Assembly: GCF_000005505.3 (NCBI RefSeq)
Contig: NC_016132.3
Span: 25,968,501 to 26,032,500 of the forward strand
DNA: 64,000 nt
Direction of reading: 5' to 3'
DNA from: Brachypodium distachyon
Lineage: Eukaryota > Streptophyta > Magnoliopsida > Poales > Poaceae
A program made the position numbers and the translations under genes. The notes under the pieces were generated by a model. The model was not told where the DNA came from. It saw only the letters and a program-made list of their open reading frames with translations, and did no database searches. Shown piece after piece: positions 51,151 through 63,066 of the stretch; position 1 is the first letter of the stretch; every line of letters begins with the position of its first letter.

Positions 51151-52737
51151 TAGCCCAGCTAGTTGATACAAGATATAGGACTTTTTAGTCCATGTATTTG
51201 ACTCCGGACTGCATAGCCCATCCATCCAGGCCCGGCGTAGCACCCCCACTCTTCCAACCCAACATCGTACAGGCCATGCCACGGGCAGCCCAAGCACATC
51301 ACGACGCTCTGTCGATCGATCTGCCTGATTGATCAACTCCCGCGGCTACTCGTCTTCTCCCTGCCCGCCTGCCTTGTTCCCCAATTTTCAGGCAACGAAG
51401 AAACCGAAGCCGCCGGCCGCCACCCTAGCCCTAAGATCCTCAAATCCCTAGCCACCTGTCCCAGCCACAGCAGCAATCGCCACCCGGCGGGGGTCTGCAC
51501 AGCACGCGACGAGGTGGAGGCAGATCCCTTATTGGCTGCAGGGACTGATTAGCTGATTCCAACCCAGTTCCCAATTGCTTTTGGTTCGTGTTTGGATTAG
51601 AAAGTTTGAGTGATTTATGAATCATGATCCACGATGCTTGCTGTTCGAGGTCTAACTAGATTATTTTTAACTTAAATGGAGATATTCTATCCAAGATTAC
51701 AAGGTTCAAGTAGTGCAGAGCATAAACGAGCACGCATCGAGCTTAATAAACGAGCACGCATTGAACGATAAATGTTTTCAGCCGTTGAAGATGGGGTTAT
51801 TTTGAAGACATTTCAAGGTTACAAGAATCGCAAAGGCCATTTATCCATAACCATCGTCAGAACTTAGTGGTATGTTTTGTATTTCTACTTTTAATCTTAT
51901 TATGGCATGTTGTCATTCTCATTTAAAATGTCCTTAGATTAACTTTTATTGCTTTAGAGAACGATTGAAGTGTTTGGGTCGTTGATCGCGTACATTTAGT
52001 ACAGTGCAATTTTTTATTATCGTTTAGAATTTTTTTTGAGTGTATCATAAGTTAGCCCCCTCTTTTATTTGTTCCTGGGTCCGCCACTGACCGAAGGTGT
52101 TCTTTGCAGCCATCTTATGGCACTACTTGAACCTTATTCCGCTGTGTTTTATTCGACTTTCGATGTGGTTGTATCACTTATGAACTCAAGTTAAAATCTG
52201 AACTATGTGTTATATCTGTTGTATGTGTGTGTTTGAGTTGTGATGTATCAATCTTAGGATATGTGTGCATGCTTGGCATCTTGGGAAACATGTGAATCAT
52301 ATCCCGCCGTGTCGATTATGTGTTCTGCTATATCATGTTGTATTATGTTCATTGCTGGCTGAATGTTGCTATGATCTGTCGTTATGTCGATAGAGAGCAA
52401 GTTCGGGTTTCGAATGCAACAATGAGCTTAATCCTACATGTGTTATCTATATATGTAATTGGGGCCGCGACAGGATCCATCCATGACTCCATCAGGGGAC
52501 ATTAAGTTGCGCGCAAAAAAAGGACAATTAAGTCGCTAACAGGTGACAAAGAGACAAAAGATTGTACTAGCTGCTTGTTGACAGTGGCTTATATCGGCGA
52601 ATCCCACTGGATTTTTATGTTATGTAATCTTTGTAATATTTTATTTTTTATGTACACATAGTTCGGTTGTTCATGTACGACTTGCATGTTACTCACGTCC
52701 TCTTCTGGGTCCCAAGTTGTACATTTATTAAACATGC
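51151..52737. other. no gene seen; possible transposon debris
   Basis: Contains a 31-codon frame at 51676 (MEIFYPRLQGSSSAEHKRAR) with an internal repeat of AAACGAGCACGCAT, and the phrase TTCCTGGGTCCGCCACTGAC near 52070, which I associate with decayed hAT-type genes. Neither is enough for a firm call. Confidence 0.3.
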
Positions 52738-53076
52738 ATGCATGTATGCGGAGCCCGTCCGATCAACATGCATGAATATCATAAGAGATAGCTATATATA
52801 TAGTGACTCATCTCTTGGGGTCAACTTCGTAGCATGCCTGCATGGTACATGTTGAACATGTATGAAAAAATATATCATTACAAAACACATATACTCCTTC
52901 CGTCCCATGCATGTATGCGGAGCCCGTCCGATCAACAGGCATGAATATCATAAGAGATAGCTATATATATAGTGACTCCTCTGTTGGAGTCAACTTCGTA
53001 GCATGCCTGCATGATGCATGTTGAACATGTATGAAAAAAATATATCATTACAAAACTCATATACTCCCTTCGTCCC
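52738..53076. repeat. tandem duplication, units of 169 and 170 bp
   Basis: Unit 1 is 52738-52906 and unit 2 is 52907-53076. Both begin ATGCATGTATGCGGAGCCCG and end ATACTCCYTYCGTCCC, half a Stowaway terminus. They differ at about ten positions. Confidence 0.9.
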
Positions 53077-53090
53077 GGACGGAGGGAGTA
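53062..53090. mobile_element. Stowaway remnant reduced to its two termini
   Basis: TACTCCCTTCGTCCC is followed directly by GGACGGAGGGAGTA: two inverted ends with no interior, still flanked by TA. This is probably an internal deletion of a MITE. Confidence 0.75.
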
Positions 53091-53394
53091 TGATAGTTTC
53101 TAATGCATGGTATACTTTGTGTATATATACATGTTTTGTTTGTCAAATCAATGACCTAGGTACATGCATGTTCATATATATGCCTTATAGAGGTAGTATA
53201 CGTGTAAAGATGTTCAAGGACAATTAGGAAATATATGATGATTTTTACAAATAACGTTCATAATTACTTGTGAGGATTCTCTTATTTTCATTAATACTTA
53301 TGTTTCTTACTTGATAAGAACATGTATATATACATATTAGCTTCTTCAAGTCAACACTCCTCGATCCTCAAATCAAGTCTTTTTTTTTCAAGAA

Positions 53395-53935
53395 CAAGTC
53401 AACATTTGTAAGATGCATATGAATTACTCCGGATCTCTTGAAGCGATGAACTTTCGAACGTAACATGCATGCATGGGTGCAAGTTGCACGTACAAGAAGT
53501 AAGTTTGTACGTACGTCTCGACTCTCGACGACCTCGTAACGACTTGCAAGTTCGTACGTACGTCATGACTTCATGCATGTGCATGGACATAGGATATATC
53601 GATTGATCAATTAAAGGGCGAGGCTATAGTTGCCTGATTTTTAAGCAAAAGATGATTTAAATCTCAGTTCACGCATCACAGACTTTGGATTAAGCGCATA
53701 ATCTCTACTCCATCTCTTTCCCGGCACGTGTGTTGTCCTTGGATTAACATCTGACGGCCAAGCACGTCGACTTATCGTCTCTAACTAAAATGCAGGCGAA
53801 TTATGATCAGTAGCAAACCCGTTAATATAATCTATTGATAGCTAGGGTAGTTGTTCAATTTGTATGTTCCATGTACATATGCGTACGTTGGGTGTGGCTG
53901 TATAAATAACAAGGTTCGTTCTATGTCACAAATCA
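53395..53935 (+). promoter_or_regulatory. stranded copy of the cysteine-rich peptide promoter
   Basis: The stretch matches the promoter of the intact gene at 58908: GTCAACATTTGTAAGATGCA versus GTCAACTTTTGTAACATGCA, GTGCAAGTTGCAC in both, and TGTATAAATAACAAGGTTCG versus TGTATAAATAGCAAGGTTTG. Its TATAAATA is at 53901-53908. No cysteine-rich coding sequence follows; the similarity stops near 53935, where an RPA-like fragment of the opposite strand begins. Confidence 0.6.
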
Positions 53936-54410
53936 CAACGACAACAGTTCACATAGGTTCTTAGTCTTAACTGTCTAGCCAGTGATGCATTGTGCATTAG
54001 AACTCGAAGCCTCTTTCCAATAATTTGCTCCGCAGTTGTAGCAAAGAATACAAACTCAACCTCTCCTGTTGTATGGGCAGCAATAACACGCACTTTGTAC
54101 CTGGGATGATAAATTAACAATCATGGTTTAGTTAATAATTATTCTTTTATGTATAACTGTAATTGCCTACCTAGAAGTAGCTGGGGTGCAACTGATTTTT
54201 TAATACTGCATACAAATCCAGTCCCAGTTTGATATGCCTTTCTGTGACACATCTAGCATGAAAGGAACCACCATGGTCTATGCTAATTTCATAACTGTGG
54301 CAGTGCTTACCATCATACCATGCTCTTGACCTATTATAAATTAGCATTTTGTGGACGGGTATGCAGTAGAGATATACAAAGAGCATCTGGATCACCTGCA
54401 AATATATCAA
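53936..54410 (-). pseudogene. RPA1-like OB-fold fragment
   Basis: Minus-strand frame YKVRVIAAHTTGEVEFVFF followed by TTAEQIIGKRLRVLM resembles the last OB fold of replication protein A large subunits, including those spread by plant Helitrons. An upstream piece (54340-54180) reads RSRAWYDGKHCHSYE and ends with a stop directly before a possible donor. It is too short and broken to be functional. Helitron ends were not found. Confidence 0.45.
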
Positions 54411-55600
54411 GATACAATATGATGCTGCTAGAGATATAAAGATTCACAGGACTCCAGAAGATAGGCAACATGTTAAATCACCTCTTGCAGAATGTTTTTG
54501 AAATTTCACTATGTACACCACAAGTATTCTTCTACACACACTGCATCCATTTCTTACATCACAACAAAAATTCACATTGCAGCCAGACGAGCACACACTG
54601 TATTTACATGATTTTTTCTGAAACATTGCAAAGCAGAATTAAAAAAACTGCATTCATCACCTACGTTGTGTTTGTGTGGATCTCAGTCCGGCGGCGGTTG
54701 AACGGTGAGGGCAGCTGCGGTAGAGCTTGGGGTTGCAGCGCGGGGCGGTGCAGGAGATGAGGCCGCGCAGGGCGCCTGCGGAGCTTGGGGTGGTTAGGCA
54801 GCCACGGAGTTTGGGGTGGTTAGATGGCGGCACAGGCTAGCAGACGACATGGGGATGCGGGCGAGGCTGCGGAGGTAGGGGATGTGATGGCGGCAAGGGC
54901 CGCAGAGGTGACGGGGTTGTGGGTCAGGGTGGCGGAGATGAGGCTGCGACGGTTGCGCATGGCAGCGGAGGAGATGGTGCTACGTCGGAGAGTGTGTTAG
55001 CAATAGCATACTACCTACACATCGGCTCGGCAAATGGACATGGACTGGGCCAGCCCGCTCTACATACCAAGCTGCTATAAATAACGAGATATGGGCTACA
55101 GGAAGAGTTGGCTAGGAACTGGACGGTTTTGGCCTCCTGCTTCTGTCTTCTTTCTCCTCCCTCATGCTTTCATCTTCTTTCTCCTCACGTTCCTTCTCTT
55201 CTTCATATGTAAGCTCTGGAATTCTATGAATCCATGACTTGTAATCCTAATTGTTGAGTAATAGATTTCTGTGAGTAAAATGTTGCTATAAGGGCGGCGG
55301 AGATGGGCTCCGGCGGAAACAGCGCATGGCGGCGGAGATGGGGCTACGGTGGCGAACGGCAGGTCGGGAAGCACGGAGTAGAAGCGTCGACCGAGATTCC
55401 CGACTGCCCACAAAAGCACGTTGTTTTCCCCATGGGCCACGGCTTGGTCCAGGCAGCCCACGCGGCCCAATTAACGTGAGGGCTCCGATTTTTCTACGGG
55501 AGCAGCAGGACGAAGCCGCCTGACTGTATGATCGGACGGCTACAAAGGCTGACGGCGTGAGAGGGCAGGAAAGAGGTTCTTCTTCGTAGCCAACTAACCG
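54411..55600. other. no gene seen
   Basis: The stretch 54700-55000 is GC-rich, with small internal repeats such as GAGCTTGGGGTGGTTAG (near 54781, with a relative near 54808). The rest is mixed. With 53936-54410 it separates the stranded promoter copy from the broken cysteine-rich gene. Confidence 0.35.
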
Positions 55601-56076
55601 TTGGCTTCAAGCGCAGCCATCCTGAAGGCGATGGCGGCCACCTTTCTCGCCGTCCTGTTCCTCTTAACATCCTTCTCGGTGACGCCGGCGGAGGCGACGA
55701 CGATGCCGACGGCGTGCAAGGACTGCGCCGCGTACTGCGGCTTGCAATGCAGCAACCTCAACACGGACTCGGTATCATCATGCAGCGACATCTGCAGGCC
55801 TGCGCCGGACTGCGCGCAGAAGCAGAAACGCATGTCGGACGCGCTCGCGCAGTGCAAGAGGGGATGCAGAGGCGCCTGCTACCCGGGCTGCGGCTCGGCT
55901 TGCGACCGCGCTACTGCAACGCCTACTGCAGCGACTCCTGCAGGAACCACGACTACCAATCTGGATCATGCAGCCGCAGCTGCTGCCCCGCCTCTCAGCA
56001 GTGCCGTGACCGCATAGTCCAGCAGTGCAACGCCGGATGCACCGGTTCCTGCAACAGCCACTGCGTCAAGGTCTAA
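55601..56076 (+). pseudogene. cysteine-rich secreted protein gene, start lost and frameshifted
   Basis: Paralogue of the gene at 58908. The expected start codon is TTG (55601), where the paralogue has ATG followed by the same GCTTC; the next in-frame ATG is at 55631. A signal peptide is still readable (FLAVLFLLTSFSVTPAEA). The first half has ACKDCAAYCGLQCS and CKRGCRGACYPGCGSACD. Near 55905 the frame shifts by one base, and the remaining half continues in another frame with YCNAYCSDSCRNHD, CSRSCCPASQQC and ends CTGSCNSHCVKV at 56076. Two lesions and no homologous TATA box upstream make it a pseudogene, unless the shift is a sequencing error. Confidence 0.75.
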
Positions 56077-57308
56077 TTCATTAATTGCTATACTCGATCG
56101 ATCAATCCATGACTCCGTGACATGTGGTCTCTCAGTGACCGGCATGTCGGTGAGACTGTCGATCGACTCGGGTATGCGCAAATTAATGCAATGAGTAGTT
56201 TGCTTTTCTTCGTCGAATAATTGATGGGGCACATATGTATGTGTGCCTCCGATCCAATTTACTTTTCTATGTTGCCGAGAAATAAGATGTGTCTCACACC
56301 CCGTTTTCGCTAATTCGGAGAGAATGTGGAGGTTATAAAAATCTTGTCTTCTATTTTGTTTTCATATTTATTTGGAAATTTTAGTCAATTTAATGGTTTT
56401 ATTTGGAGATCATGTTATCCACCGATGTATCAAATCCCTACAAATTAATTTGGAGATCATGTTATCCACCGATGTCGTACTGATCTCAGTATGCCATGAT
56501 CTAATATTTAGTCCTAATTTATTTTCATCTAAATTAATCCATCAATGTTCCACAATCTGTTTCTTAATAATTGCAATTAAATATGAATAATCTTCCTAAA
56601 TATCAAGGGAATATGGGTATTCAAGTGTTGAATATTCATCGATGCATCACATGAGTGGTAGAATTTATATTTCTGAGTCTTTCCAAAATTTAATGGATTA
56701 TAAATTTGTCCAAACCTAGATTAATAAAATCTACAGCTAGTGCTGCTAGGTTATCTTGCGAAATTATAAGATATATTTCAAGGTCATTAAGTAGGGCTTC
56801 CACTCCCGTGGATCCATAAAAAGTAAAGGAGCTAGATATAATGTTCATGGAAAGTCAGGAAAGGTACATGAAGATTTTTCACAAATGTTCATTAAATGTG
56901 CGAGTTTTCTCCAGGTCTCTGGTTTTCCATCATACTTCTGTTTGTAAAAGTATTCCATTTTATTGATTTCCATAACTCTCTGTGTAATTTTTTCTTAACT
57001 TGTCTAGAATAGGTTTTAATTCTTCTAATGTTCTATTTTTTAATTTTCCTGATTTGAAAAGGATTTCCTGGTATGTTATGAATATATATAATCCGCTTCG
57101 AACAAGAAAGAGATCAAACCTATCTGGTCCTAAAGTTCGCTAGCAAGTTAAATTGGACTTTTTCCTGAAGATCTTTTTAATACAATTCTGAATGCATGTT
57201 GTTTTCCTCCGTTAAGACTCTCCTCGCTAAGGGTTGTAGAACCTCCACATTGCAAGTGAAAATAGCAATACCCCAATTTTTTTAATCCAGTTCATCCAAG
57301 TAACTTAA
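56077..57308. other. intergenic, no gene seen
   Basis: AT-rich. ATGTTATCCACCGATGT occurs twice (near 56412 and 56459), a short local duplication that includes TTTGGAGATC in front of it. No coding was seen. Confidence 0.45.
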
Positions 57309-58035
57309 GGCCCCGTTTGGATTGCAGTATTTTCACAGGTAAAACGTAGGATGTGTGATTCCTATGGAATTGAAACATTTGGGCCGTTTGGATTGTAGTA
57401 ATAGGTATGGGAACTTTACATGATAGGAATCCATTTCCTTTGCTTTCACGGGAATTGCACAGGAATATAAACATCCACTGGCATCTCTTTTTTTCACTCG
57501 CGCGTGTAAGACCGATGCTGCAGGTGCGTTGTGGGCTTGTGACTACAGAACCAGCCCGTACTGAGAGGAGACGGGAAGAGAGGGAGGGGAAGAGACTAGT
57601 TGAAGATGTGCCACTTGATAAAATATCATTGTGATTCTATCAACTTGATTAGGAAATATGCCAATAATCTTAACAAGTTTTCTATTCAAATGCAATCATT
57701 ATCTAATAAGGGAAAATGAAATGATTACTTATACCTTATTTTATGCTTATGTAGATATATTACTGTGTTTTCAGTTTCCTGTGTTCCAAACAGGTTTTTG
57801 CAAAACTTTCCTGTGTTTTTGATTCCTATGTTTTGTGCTAAATCTGTCCAACAAAGGATGTCTCAACTTTGACTAAATTTGAATGCATCTATACGCTAAG
57901 TCATGTCTATATACATCCAAATTTTTACAAACTTGAGACATCGTTTGTTGGATGGAGAGAGTACATGCATTCCTTTCGTATCCCTGTGTTTTTTTCTATT
58001 CCCGTGTTTTGAATTCCTCTATTCCAAACAGGGCC
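57309..58035. mobile_element. PIF/Harbinger-type non-autonomous element with a nested MITE
   Basis: Ends GGCCCCGTTTGGATTGC and, reversed, GGCCCTGTTTGGAATAG, with TAA duplicated on each side (57306-57308 and 58036-58038). A TAA/TTA target and such ends are typical of Tourist/PIF elements. Within it, about 57845-57963 has Stowaway-like inverted sequence (TGTCCAACAAAGGATGTCTC and its partner GAGACATCGTTTGTTGGA), a nested insertion. No transposase is present. Confidence 0.75.
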
Positions 58036-58038
58036 TAA

Positions 58039-58819
58039 ATGTCTAAGTTAATGCTATATTAATTTCATTATGTTGAAAGTAAGGTGATCGAATAGAGCCA
58101 GGTCAAGATGAAAATCTTGAAGTCAACTTGCAACATGCCAGTTCATTTTATTTTTTTTGCCGAGAAACTGTGTGCATGGAGACTAGCTAGCTGGTACTCC
58201 GTATACCATAATAATTAAACATCTCTTACCATAAATGTGTGCATGGAAGTAAACCATGTTTGATTTGACTAATCTAGCTAGGAGCCAAGCTGCATGGAAA
58301 TCAGAAGTAGATTGCTCACAGTTACATCAAGGATATCCTCTTCCATGTTATTTTAGTTGCGATATCATAATCTTCTGGCCTTGACTAGCTAGCTCCCTTG
58401 ACCGAGATGGATTCGTCAAAACTTTGCTGAGCTCAATGCATTGACATAATTTTGTTCTATAGGCCAACAGGGAGGAGAATAACTAAGATGTAATACGTTC
58501 ATATATTTGTGCATTGACAACGGCTTGGCAGAACAACTTGATTGCTATGTTATGTGTAATCTATTTCATCTTTGTTGACATTAACGACACTTTGCATGTT
58601 ACCAAGTTGTACTCTCTTTTGTGGTTGATCCCAAACTCGTACCTGGAACTTGCATGTATGTGAAAAACGGGGCGCGCGGTCAAGAAGATCAATAGATCAT
58701 CCGAGTTTTACTCTTCAATGAAGTCAACTTTTGTAACATGCACGCATGGTGTGCAAGTTGCACATATATGAAGGAGTACCACAATTAACGTTGCTATGAT
58801 GCATGAGGCACGATCTATG
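58039..58819. other. upstream region of the cysteine-rich gene
   Basis: Non-coding. The part from about 58500 shares blocks with 52600-53930, in line with a duplicated promoter. CATGCATG- and GTGCAAGTTGCAC-type motifs recur. Confidence 0.45.
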
Positions 58820-58827
58820 TATAAATA
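58820..58827 (+). promoter_or_regulatory. TATA box of the cysteine-rich protein gene
   Basis: TATAAATA, 88 nt before the ATG. Transcription would start near 58850. The same box with the same flanks is present at 53901. Confidence 0.8.
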
Positions 58828-58907
58828 GCAAGGTTTGCTCTATCATATATGCACCACCGTACTCTTCTCTCCTTCTCTGCTCCATATATCTTTCTTCCGT
58901 GCTCGCC

Positions 58908-59345
58908 ATGGCTTCACCAAGTGCATTTCTCCTTGCCGTCTTCGCCGTGCTAGTCGCCGCGTCTTCCTCAGGACAGCGTGCTGCAGCAATTGTAGCGTGC
59001 AAGGACTGCAGCTCATCATGCAGCGCGTCATGCAGCAGTGTCAACTTCGCGGCGACGACGGGGCCATGCAGTAGCGACTGCAGCCCAGAGCCACAGTGCG
59101 CGCAGAGCTGCAAGGCGAAGGGCCTCCCGCAGTGCAAAGCGGACTGCACGCGTGGCTGCAGCAGCAGCTGCCGTGGGACGTCTTGCAACTGCGAGAGCTA
59201 CTGCAGCAACGCCTGCAACACTGGCGTGGAGAGTGGGTGCAACAGCAGCTGCACCAACTGGCAGGCGTGCAAGGCCTGCAAGGATGGCTACTCCCAGCAG
59301 TGCGCCGCCTGCTGCACCGGCTACTGCAACAACCACTGCGTCTAG
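58908..59345 (+). CDS. small secreted cysteine-rich protein, family not recognised
   Basis: 145 residues from the ATG at 58908, supported by a TATA box 88 nt upstream. Residues 1-27 form a signal peptide (AFLLAVFAVLVAASSSGQRA), so the product is probably secreted. The mature part has 25 Cys in about 118 residues, arranged mostly as CxxxC pairs: CSSSCSASC, CSSDC, CAQSC, CKADCTRGCSSSC, CESYCSNAC, CNSSC, CTGYCNNHC. CxxxC spacing places cysteines one helical turn apart, as in alpha-hairpinin folds, but I cannot assign it to a known family. It is not a thionin, defensin or LTP by its Cys pattern. No intron. A broken paralogue lies 2.8 kb upstream. Function unknown. Confidence 0.85.
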   Translation: MASPSAFLLAVFAVLVAASSSGQRAAAIVACKDCSSSCSASCSSVNFAATTGPCSSDCSPEPQCAQSCKAKGLPQCKADCTRGCSSSCRGTSCNCESYCSNACNTGVESGCNSSCTNWQACKACKDGYSQQCAACCTGYCNNHCV

Positions 59346-60039
59346 ATCCAAATATTCAGACCTATATATCACTCCCACGTAAGTATTTGTTTCTTGACGT
59401 TAGTGAAAGCTCGAGAGCAAATACATGTGCGGGTAGGATTGAACCCACAAGTTTTCTTCATCAAATAATTTAAGGAGTGCATAATATATGTGCCTCCTCT
59501 GTACTTTGTCTTTCATGTTGTACTGTTATATTTGAAATTTATCTGTAGTTTATTTGTTCTATGGTTTATATTTGAGTTTTCTTGCTTAAATACTAAATTG
59601 TTATACATAATGCAAATATATTTTCAAAGGAGAGAGTAAAAAAGGAGTATTATATAATTTCATCGCTACTATCACCAAATTCTAGTTTTGGTCCCTCAAC
59701 TCTAAGTTAAACAGCAAAATTAGTCCTCAATTGTCAGTACCTGTATAGTTTTCGTCCGCCCTCTCAACCCAACTAAAGTGGTTTCAACCCAAAATTACCA
59801 TTATGGTAAAATATTGATATTGAACAATGCCGCATCATCTTCCTACTCAGACCAGACTTAAAAAAAACCTTACTCTCTCTCTCTCACTTGCTCATGCATA
59901 TTATGATACCCAAATTAGATCCTAATAGTGAAATAAATCATCCTCGTTGCATCATAGTAGTTCTTATTTTGAGTGCGGTTTTTAAGTCTTCAGCTGACTT
60001 CACAGTTGACGTGGCATTGGTGAACGGCCCAATATTTTG
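59346..60039. other. 3' flank and intergenic, no gene seen
   Basis: AT-rich 3' region of the cysteine-rich gene, then a stretch with TTTTGGTCCCTCAACTCTAAG near 59695 that looks like the end of a decayed transposon. No second end was found. Confidence 0.4.
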
Positions 60040-60660
60040 CCTCGGTGGTTGGGGCCGCTTGTCGCCTCTCTGGATCATTGTGGAACAGCTTCTCCTTGGT
60101 CAGGCACACACGTAGGCCTTAGTGTGAACGTGAAGCCCGACCCATGTGCCAAGCGTAGCGTCATAGTAACCTTCTCCATAGAAAGGAAACACCCATTCCC
60201 CATGGAACCACCACTCGCAGCGACTGGTATCAAAAGAGAAGGTATGATGCATATGGGGCGGATCATCACTCTAGGAGAGCTGCCGTGCGCAGAAAAGAAA
60301 ATGCATCCGTCTGGGGCCATGGTGTAGGAGCAGATCCGTTCGTGCGGCTTGAAAGGCGGCGACGCAGGCACACTTTTCCAGGACCAGTCCACGGTTGTTG
60401 GCTCCGGAGACGAGGACCACGGATGATCTTGTGCTTGAGGTAAGGCGTCAATGCATGCATATAGCGTATCAGAAGGAGCCACAAAGATCTGGAAGCCACC
60501 GCCTAGGAGTGTGCATGGGAGAGAGAGGGCCGACGGCCAGTGCTCTATCCCCGTGTCATAGACAAGGGTGGGAGCCTCTTCACAGCCAGGGTCGTTGGTT
60601 GCGATGAGGATTGCTGCCCAGAACAGAGAAGCACATGTGGTTCCAAGGTGCACGAGGACA
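60040..60660 (-). pseudogene. DUF1618-like gene fragment
   Basis: Minus-strand reading resembles the grass-expanded DUF1618 family of unknown function. It has APTLVYDTGIEHWPSALSLP and FQIFVAPSDTLYACIDAL, then (one frame change later) HTFSFDTSRCEWWFHGEWVF and YYDATLGTWVGLHVHTKAY, followed by another frame change. The N-terminal part is missing and no ATG is present at the start. Confidence 0.6.
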
Positions 60661-61215
60661 GATTAGCCGAGTATTGCGAGTCGAGGGAAAGTGCACACCG
60701 TAAATAAGTTGAAGGAGGAAGTTGGCACAAACTCGACCGTCAACAGACAAAAAAGACAGTTATCTCTAGAAAAGATAAATCCATTTTGGTTTAATCACTA
60801 GTGCTCGTTTCTATAAGACATGTGCTTAATTAGGCACATTTGATGTAAAATAATCACGGGTGTTTAAAATAAACCGGTTTAATATTATAAACACCTCCTT
60901 AAACACTTTGAATTGTGCATGCTCTAATGAAACGACTCGGTGACTAAAAAAATCACACCTACTTTTTCATTGCATCCCAAATCCTTACGCCCAAACCCGG
61001 TACATTCTTTTCTCGAGATACCCTGTCCGTTGAGCCATGACGAAAGCCTAGCCGCCGCTGCCACTCTCCACCTCTCACCACTTCTACTCGCGTTGACCTC
61101 CATCCTATGCAACGCCGAGGTTACCGCTGACGTCGCCTCCCTCCATTCCTTTTTATAAGATGTTCAAGCTTTATGCCAAGTTAACTTTCTTAAAGTTTGA
61201 CCAAGTTTTAAAAAA
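60661..61215. other. intergenic, no gene seen
   Basis: No recognisable coding or element ends. GGTTTAAT and its complement occur near 60790 and 60880. Confidence 0.4.
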
Positions 61216-61327
61216 TACTCCCTCCATTTCATATTAAGTGACTTTCTATTACATGTATATAGACACTTTTAGGCATAGATACATCCATATTAGGGCAAGA
61301 GTCATTTAATATGAGACGGAGGAAGTA
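61216..61327. mobile_element. Stowaway-type MITE
   Basis: Inverted ends CTCCCTCCATTTCATATTAA and the complement of TTTAATATGAGACGGAGGAAG, with TA on both sides. It is about 110 bp long and closely related to the MITE in CKX intron 1. Confidence 0.88.
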
Positions 61328-63066
61328 CCAACATTTACAACTTTAAATTAGTTTTTTAATCTATCGTAATATATTTTGTACTTCCTACGTCACATTTTAA
61401 GTGTGTAACTTTGTCTAAATACGCATATACCTACACAGTAAATCGCGTTTAGATACATGATTATTTGTGACACTTAGTATGAAGAGTGGATATTACTATA
61501 AAAATTTGATCAAACTTTTATAAAGGACCATGGGAGCATTATTACTTTAGCTTGTTGTCTTGTATGTTCGTCCATTCGATGAATTTAGGTATAGTTAACT
61601 TAGAATAATAAAAGGTTAATTAGAAATCGCTCCGTGACAAGTACTATACCAGGGAGGCAAACGGTGTGGATGATGAGTTAGAAGTCTCCACCGATTCACA
61701 TCCGACTTTAGGAAGTATGATCGGCCTGAGTTCCTTATGCCATTCCCCTTCCTTGATGTAACTATCCCAACTTCCGAAGAACTCTGGGGCCAACCAGATC
61801 AAAGCAAAATCGCAGCACAGTACAAAATTGGTAAAGTTCGGTACTCGAAATATATTTCACTGAAGAAAATGTCCGTACAAAATCCAGCCCTTATCTATAC
61901 AGATTTCATACAGGCATCGACGAACTGTAACTGGCACTCTCAAAGGTGCAACCATGATAAATTTTCAAACATTCTAAACGACCAAAAGTGAATCTTCAAT
62001 TTACAGACATTCTACAGCCAAAAGAAGAAGAATTTCAGTTAATATCCCCCATGGCCTTCAACTTGGATCAATCACGGGAGAAACTAAAGAACTTTCTGAA
62101 AGCTATTGTGGTATCGATTGCAGTATATTGGTGGTGCTACCGCCTACCACATCAACAAAGAAAAACATTACTTTTACAACACCAATGTACCAACTGCGAA
62201 TGATTCCATGGGCACGTACAACCTACACATGAGTAAAGCAAAGTAAGAAAGAAGTAATAGAGCATTATCATGCACATGTGGTAGTATTGTTTGGGTGGTA
62301 CATTCTGCAAACAAAAAGGATAAAATGGGGCAATTCCACTCTAAAGATTGCAGTTCTCAAGCACCACTTTATTTTTTTACTGAAGTGTTTGGTTGAGGAG
62401 ATGAAGTGTAAAACATGAACTGCAATACCCAATATCGACCCATGCAAATGAAGAGGAATATTGAGATTTGCACGGTATTTTCATCCATAGAGAACAAACG
62501 AGGAATGTTGAGATTTACTGTGAAGTGAAATGGTCAATTGGTCATATTTAACAAAATTTTACTGACCCATTGAACTAAAACAGAAGTTATTAGGAGTTAC
62601 GCAGATTGTAAGCTCTTATAATGCCGTGTCTATAACGTATTCTATAATGCCGCTTCTCATCGACTCAAGCTTCATCAGGGACAAAGCAAAAATGTAACAG
62701 TGGGAATAATTGAGAAGGGCCCACCCTGTTTTACCTTATTATGACTAAAAGATGTAAAGAACTAAAGCTTGCAAATATATCATATCAGGAAGCTTACCCA
62801 ACTTGTATCATAGGATGTGTAAGGTGCCCTATTGCCAAAATCGGTGGCAACATCTGAATTCTGTGTAACGTAAGCGTGCCTGATACCCCATCTTCCTTCC
62901 ATGATTGCCATCCTGGTGTGATCAATTCTGCAATTCCACTACTTTACCGCCATTGCTCTCAAGACACCGATGCCACTGTTGTCTGTCCTCACCACCTGCG
63001 GCTACTGGTGCACCACTCTCAACACCATGATGTGCGCCCATTATACTGGAAGCACCATCAGTGTCA
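61328..63066. other. intergenic, no gene seen
   Basis: AT-rich. A further decayed MITE-like stretch lies at about 61380-61490 (ACTTCCTACGTCACATTTTA). No gene was recognised. Confidence 0.4.

Noticed and set aside
51676..51771. 31-codon ORF with a repeated KRARIE motif
   Set aside because: It is too short, has no splice continuation and contains a local 14-bp duplication. A hAT origin is only a guess.
59028..59382. Antisense and +2-frame ORFs over the cysteine-rich gene
   Set aside because: They are shadows: the codon bias of Cys/Ser/Ala repeats leaves other frames open with Ala/Arg/Gln runs.
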